Positions 59,973 to 64,000 of a DNA stretch of 64,000 nucleotides are shown one piece after another. The notes beneath the pieces were generated by a model. That model was given only the letters and a program-made list of their open reading frames with translations. It was not told the DNA's origin and did no database searches. The number at the start of each line of letters is the position of its first letter. The first letter of the stretch is position 1. The position numbers and the translations under genes are program-made. Source of the DNA: Sansalvadorimonas sp965221135 (GTDB taxonomy: Bacteria > Pseudomonadota > Gammaproteobacteria > Pseudomonadales > Endozoicomonadaceae). The stretch spans positions 1 through 64,000 of the forward strand of contig CBDCRZ010000133.1 in NCBI GenBank assembly GCA_965221135.1, in the 5' to 3' direction.

Positions 59973-62882
59973 ATGTCACAACAAACATCAAAGCCATGGA
60001 GCCATAAACCACCGCGCTCTAAATTATGGAGCTCTAAATCATGGAATCATATTGGCGGAACCTGTCTTTTAATAATCACTTCCGGGTTCTATTCCAGCGT
60101 CAGTACCGCCGGTTTCGACACTGCGAAGAACGCATCAATGACCTCCATCGCAGCCATGGTGGCCCTCTCGAATGCTACTGGTAATGGAACCGCCGTGGGT
60201 GCAAAAGGTGGTTACAAGTCCATCAATGGCACACATGGCAATGGTACCTACTTAGCCTCAATACACGCCCCCGGTAAAAACACCTCCGGGATAGCAAGAC
60301 AGCGCCACAAAAAAACTGGCCTGTTCAACCCCAATCACCCATCGGCTCCCGGTAACAGTTCCTCTGAGCGGAGCAGAAACAGCAGAGAATCCGCATTTGG
60401 CCAATCAGCTCCCCGCCGCAGGCGCCAGGCGGATCCGGGCACGTTTGTGGGCTGCTCTCCGCGGTTCGCAACGTCTTATCAACAAAACGCCACGATCGAT
60501 TTTTCCCAGGAGGACCCCGCAGCCTTTCCAGCTTGTGGCAACAGTTCAACCCCGTTCACTGACCGATATGCCAGTGGTATCTACAGGCTGGAAAACCTGC
60601 ATCTCGACACACCGGGGCGAGCCAGCCTCTTTGGGTGGATCAATGGCGCAGATATCCAGGTTAACCTGTTTAATGTCTCCATTCAGGGCACAGACCGTAG
60701 TAGTGCTTTGGCCTCGGAGGGCACCGGGGTGGGCAGCCGTCTATTGATGAGTGGAGAACAGATCTCCGTCGAAACATTAAGTTCTTTCGCACATACCGCA
60801 GGAGGGATGAGCGTTAGTGAACAGCCTGACGTCCTGACCCAGTCGAAGGCAGGTATCACCATCCAGAGCACCAGCCCTAATAGTTATACTGGAGGAGGGT
60901 TTGGGGTTGCTACAGGCGGTGTGACCCTGATCCAATCGGACAGCGCGATTAACGTCAGCTCGACAGGCCGTTCTTCGTCCACAGGGGCAGGAATAGGGCA
61001 GTCAGGGTTTGCCTCTCTGACCCAGACCAGAATCAATGCCACAGTGAATACCTTTGGCGCAGTTGCCAATGCAGCCCTTGGTGTAGGAGGAGCCTCGTTT
61101 GAAACAAGCGTGACTCAGACAGGGGTCAATGGCCGGATCCAAACCACTGGTTCGGGTGCGGGTGCCGGTGGCGGCTTTGGAAAGATTACGGGAACGAGTA
61201 ATACCCTGCGGCAAACAGCGGTCAAACTGCAGGTGGGGGCCACCAAAGGCAAAGCTGGCTCCGCCTTTGGACTGCTAGGACAGAATGGCAATATCAAAAT
61301 GTGGCTTTATTCCGGCGATGCAGAGGGGCTTCCTGTCTGTGGTGAGATTCGAGGGAACGGCCAGGTCAATGGCTTTGTGGATACAGCCGGTTATCACGCC
61401 AATGCCACGAACTGCCTGATCACTGATGGTGATTTTACGATTCTGAACAGCACCAAAAGCCAGGACTGGCGCACCATTCATGAGACCCTGTGCACACCGG
61501 AAGAGAAGCGGAACGGCAGCTGCCACTCTCCCCATGAACAGTTGCTGACCCTGGCCTCTGGCAGTGGGGGCGCAAACGGGAGTACACATCAGGGCGACGT
61601 GTACCTTGTCAGCGAACAGCGCTACCCCTTCAGAAATAGCAGTGACAACCAGGGGCTGGTGCGCATTGTCCGCCTGCAGCGTGAGGGGAATGGCGCAGGT
61701 AGCAACTCAGATAACAGCACGACCCTGACTCTGGATCAGACGTTTGGTGTAAATGGCTTTGTGCTGCTCAATGCGCCGACAACCCAGGAGAAACGCACAC
61801 TGCTGCGGGGGCTGCCAGTTTCCCAGAAGATCAACGGAACCCACCTGACCAGCCTTTACGCGGCACCAACGGGAGTGGCTTTAGTGCGCTTCCCCCTGAC
61901 AGTGGAGAACAACGGGGATGTTGATATAGAAACTTATCCCAACCTGCCCGGCCGCCCCTTCCTGCTGGAGCAGGATGACACCGGAGAGAGCGTCTGGATG
62001 TGGGAGCAGACACCCGGCCAGGCCCCTGTGAACAGGCTCATCCGGAACCAGCTCACTGGCGGCAGCTTCACCGAAAAGCAGACGTTTGATCTGGATATGA
62101 CAGTTTTTCCCAATCACAACATTATTGCGGTAAATAAAGACAAGGATTACGTGTACGTTGCACGAAGGAACATCTGTGACCTCCAGCTTGAACGCTACGA
62201 CCTGGCCACCGGTGATCTGGATGGCTGGGAGGGTTCTGCGCAATTGCCTTCCGGTATAGCAAACGGCCAGTATGCACTCTCCATCAGTACACAACCTGTC
62301 AACAGTAGCTATTCACAGATACGGTTAGACTTACATCCCCTGGACACAGCCACCGTAACAGGCAGTGGCCAGCCCACCGCACTGCGGGTGCAGGTTCCGG
62401 AATTCGGCGGAGACGCCGAGCTGACCTTCTTTACCCCGGAGCGCATTGTGGCCGACAGGTTTATTATGCCCACGGCGAGCACAAGCACCTCAGGCACAAG
62501 AACCTTAGGCACAAGCACTTTAGGCACAAGCACCTTAGGCACAAGCACCTTAGGCTCAAGCACCTTAGGCTCAAGCACCTTAGGCACAAGCACCTTAGGC
62601 TCAAGCACCTTATGCTCAAGCGCGCCTGCTGCAACGCCTCAGCCAACCCCAACAACACACCCGAACTCTCACCGGGCTGGTGACATTGCCGGAGGGTTCG
62701 TTGGCGGTGTTGCTGTTGCGACAGTCGTGGGGTGCGGCATAGGTCTTGGGTGCGGGGTAAAACCCAGAAAAGCGCTCAAAAAAAGATGGCATCGCCGTAA
62801 GGGCTCCCAAACCTGGAGACCAGAGCGGGACACTGCACAGGAAGTGAGGTTCGAGATGCAGACAGGAGACAATGATAATTAA
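59973..62882 (+). CDS. Sequon-rich surface protein with furin-type motif and membrane anchor
   Basis: 969 aa. A basic N-region of ~25 residues precedes a hydrophobic signal (HIGGTCLLIITSGFYSSVS). Then come a low-complexity region with many N-X-S/T sequons (19 in the protein), a basic cleavage-like motif APRRRRQADPG (~150), and a Gly/Ser/Thr-rich repetitive beta-helix-like region (~190-450). A ~400-residue domain with a few Cys follows, then a stalk of about nine five-residue repeats (STLGT/STLGS), a glycine-rich transmembrane helix (GGFVGGVAVATVVGCGIG) and a strongly basic tail (KPRKALKKRWHRRK). The topology is that of a type I membrane protein. A host-cell target or bacterial surface location cannot be decided from sequence. 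Confidence 0.65.
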   Translation: MSQQTSKPWSHKPPRSKLWSSKSWNHIGGTCLLIITSGFYSSVSTAGFDTAKNASMTSIAAMVALSNATGNGTAVGAKGGYKSINGTHGNGTYLASIHAPGKNTSGIARQRHKKTGLFNPNHPSAPGNSSSERSRNSRESAFGQSAPRRRRQADPGTFVGCSPRFATSYQQNATIDFSQEDPAAFPACGNSSTPFTDRYASGIYRLENLHLDTPGRASLFGWINGADIQVNLFNVSIQGTDRSSALASEGTGVGSRLLMSGEQISVETLSSFAHTAGGMSVSEQPDVLTQSKAGITIQSTSPNSYTGGGFGVATGGVTLIQSDSAINVSSTGRSSSTGAGIGQSGFASLTQTRINATVNTFGAVANAALGVGGASFETSVTQTGVNGRIQTTGSGAGAGGGFGKITGTSNTLRQTAVKLQVGATKGKAGSAFGLLGQNGNIKMWLYSGDAEGLPVCGEIRGNGQVNGFVDTAGYHANATNCLITDGDFTILNSTKSQDWRTIHETLCTPEEKRNGSCHSPHEQLLTLASGSGGANGSTHQGDVYLVSEQRYPFRNSSDNQGLVRIVRLQREGNGAGSNSDNSTTLTLDQTFGVNGFVLLNAPTTQEKRTLLRGLPVSQKINGTHLTSLYAAPTGVALVRFPLTVENNGDVDIETYPNLPGRPFLLEQDDTGESVWMWEQTPGQAPVNRLIRNQLTGGSFTEKQTFDLDMTVFPNHNIIAVNKDKDYVYVARRNICDLQLERYDLATGDLDGWEGSAQLPSGIANGQYALSISTQPVNSSYSQIRLDLHPLDTATVTGSGQPTALRVQVPEFGGDAELTFFTPERIVADRFIMPTASTSTSGTRTLGTSTLGTSTLGTSTLGSSTLGSSTLGTSTLGSSTLCSSAPAATPQPTPTTHPNSHRAGDIAGGFVGGVAVATVVGCGIGLGCGVKPRKALKKRWHRRKGSQTWRPERDTAQEVRFEMQTGDNDN
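62485..62620 (+). repeat. 15-bp tandem repeats coding the STLG stalk
   Basis: About nine copies of GGCACAAGCACCTTA or GGCTCAAGCACCTTA, each coding five residues. Copies are nearly identical, so the stalk length is likely to vary without frameshift. Confidence 0.85.
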
Positions 62883-63093
62883 CCGATAACAGCAGTCCGA
62901 TCATAATATCAGCCGGTGGTGCCAGAGGTGCTGCCGGTTGATGCCTTATCAATCAATCAATAGATGGTTTGATTGTGCAACGTTTTTTTATGGCTGGGCG
63001 CGGAGTAGCGGGCGAACCGGTTTCGGTTTTTTTAACTACCTTATACCCCCCACGCACTGAGGTGCGGCAACGTCAATAACTGAGGTGGTTAAG
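62883..63093. repeat. Duplicated upstream block with YdjM 3' remnant
   Basis: 62998-63064 repeats 59881-59943 (GCGGGC, CGGTTTCGGTTTTTTTAACT, ACCTTATACCCCCC, GCACTGAGGTGC). Gene and upstream region were therefore duplicated together, including the tail of the YdjM-like gene. No separate gene is present. Confidence 0.7.
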
Positions 63094-64000
63094 GTGTTAA
63101 AACTCTGGCGGCATATCAGCGTCACCTGTCTTGTAATGGCCAGTTCCGGGTTCTATTCCAACATCAGCAACGCTGGTTTTAACAGCAGCAGGAACACATC
63201 ACTCACCCCCATTACCCCATTGCTTCTGCTTTCGAATGTCTCAGGAAATGGCACAGGTAAAGGCTCCGGCCCGGTTAGGACAAGCGGCCACACGCCTTTC
63301 AATGGCACCAATAACTATGGTGACCACAAAAACGCATCTTTTCATACAGGCAATAACAGGCAGACCAGAAACGAGAGCGCCCGACTCGATGCCAACCGCC
63401 CCTCAGCCCCCGGTAAACGCTCTTCTCTATGGGGGAAAAACGGCAGAGAAAAAAACCGTGAAAACCCCGCTCCCCGTCGCAAGCGCCAGGCTGAACCGAC
63501 CCCCCTGAGCAGCCCTCAGAACTTCACCCAGTTTGATTGCAACGGCGACTCCCGGCAGACAGCAAACATTGATTTTTCCAAGGGGGCGCCGGCAGTGTTT
63601 CCGTTATGCCGACAAACCCAATTTTCCGGCCACTATAACGGCGATACCTTCGGGTTGGAAAACCTGCATATCAAAACAAACCATCCCGGTGGAGTATTTC
63701 TGTCAGCAAAGGACGCATCGATTCATGCCAACCTGTTTAATGTGACTATTGAAAGTGAAAGTCCATACGGGAGCGGCGCGCTGATAGCGCACTCAGTCAG
63801 GAACGAGATATCAATGACGGGGGATGTCTCCGTCACTACGTGGAATAATTATGCATATGCCGGAGCATATACAGGAGCCTCAGACTATGGTCCTACGAAC
63901 CTGAACCAAACAGATCTCAAGGCCACCGTCCTCACGTCCGGTGATTTTTCCTATGCTGGAGCAGGTATAGGGTGGTCTGCAGGAATTTATAATAATGTGC
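63094..64000 (+). CDS. Second sequon-rich surface protein with furin-type motif (runs off the window)
   Basis: At least 302 codons, open to the right edge. Start GTG at 63094, chosen because GAGG lies 8 bases upstream; GTG at 63085 is possible. Signal-like VTCLVMASSGFYSNISNAGF parallels the first paralogue (LIITSGFYSSVSTAGF). Eleven sequons occur in this part (NVSGNGTG, FNGTNN, NASF). The motif APRRKRQAEP (~130) matches APRRRRQADP of the paralogue, and NIDFSKGAPAVFPLC and NLHIKTN match its NATIDFSQEDPAAFPAC and NLHLDTP. No poly-G tract precedes this copy. Confidence 0.65.
   Translation, partial: MLKLWRHISVTCLVMASSGFYSNISNAGFNSSRNTSLTPITPLLLLSNVSGNGTGKGSGPVRTSGHTPFNGTNNYGDHKNASFHTGNNRQTRNESARLDANRPSAPGKRSSLWGKNGREKNRENPAPRRKRQAEPTPLSSPQNFTQFDCNGDSRQTANIDFSKGAPAVFPLCRQTQFSGHYNGDTFGLENLHIKTNHPGGVFLSAKDASIHANLFNVTIESESPYGSGALIAHSVRNEISMTGDVSVTTWNNYAYAGAYTGASDYGPTNLNQTDLKATVLTSGDFSYAGAGIGWSAGIYNNV

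Noticed and set aside
61000..62000. Classical autotransporter (type V secretion) for the 969-aa protein
   Set aside because: No C-terminal beta-barrel is present; the C-terminus is a single glycine-rich membrane helix followed by a basic tail.

Overview
The window looks like accessory DNA from a host-associated gammaproteobacterium. An Endozoicomonas-like marine-invertebrate symbiont fits best, but this is inferred from gene style and was not tested. The grounds are very dense and mostly decayed insertion sequences (IS66, IS1380, IS110, ISNCY-like, IS4, four IS630 types), secreted ankyrin proteins, a eukaryote-like protein kinase, and cell-surface proteins with eukaryotic receptor features. 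No rRNA, tRNA or CRISPR array was seen, and no housekeeping operon.

Region 1 (1-29879) is a tandem array of nine complete-length paralogous units plus a truncated tenth, all on the + strand. It runs off the left edge. Each unit encodes a putative signal peptide, a basic linker, a short coiled coil, 6 to 14 near-identical 42/43-residue helical repeats (OPR/DUF1601-like) and a C-terminal RAP domain. Four units are intact (starts at 53, 17345, 24042, 26809). Five are broken by small indels, and one of these also carries an IS66 insertion. Every unit is separated by the same ~197 bp spacer. The first 83 bp of the spacer are 93% identical to the inverted right end of the IS66 copy inside unit 3, and the stop codon of each RAP gene lies in the IS66 terminal repeat.

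Region 2 (29880-41200) is a mobile-element graveyard. It holds an IS1380 remnant, an intact IS110-type gene with a non-coding leader, a KfrA-like DNA-binding gene with its own palindromic operator, and two inverted copies of an ISNCY-like element enclosing an IS4-like transposase and a possible NRPS scrap. Fragments of an IS481-type transposase, a HigA-like antitoxin and an AbiEii-like toxin follow. A DUF4143 AAA ATPase gene is preceded by five 22-bp direct repeats.

Region 3 (41300-47821, minus strand) is a second tandem gene amplification. Two ~3.1 kb units and a fragment of a third encode receptor-like type I membrane proteins: N-terminal signal, Cys-rich domain, sequon-rich ectodomain, C-terminal membrane anchor. 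One copy is intact, one is frameshifted by a 34-bp duplication, and one is cut by IS630.

Region 4 (47822-53687) is a run of IS630 elements. Three are abutted and share TA dinucleotides, followed by an internally deleted fourth and an intact IS4 with an 11-bp target duplication.

Region 5 (53699-59914) is a degraded prophage tail region interleaved with cargo genes: two secreted ankyrin proteins on the opposite strand, made by a segmental duplication, and a Ser/Thr kinase-like gene. Region 6 (59960-64000) carries two paralogous surface proteins with dense N-X-S/T sequons and a conserved furin-type RRxR cleavage motif. The first also has a tandem-repeat stalk and C-terminal anchor, and an 11-G tract sits just before its start codon. 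The second runs off the right edge.
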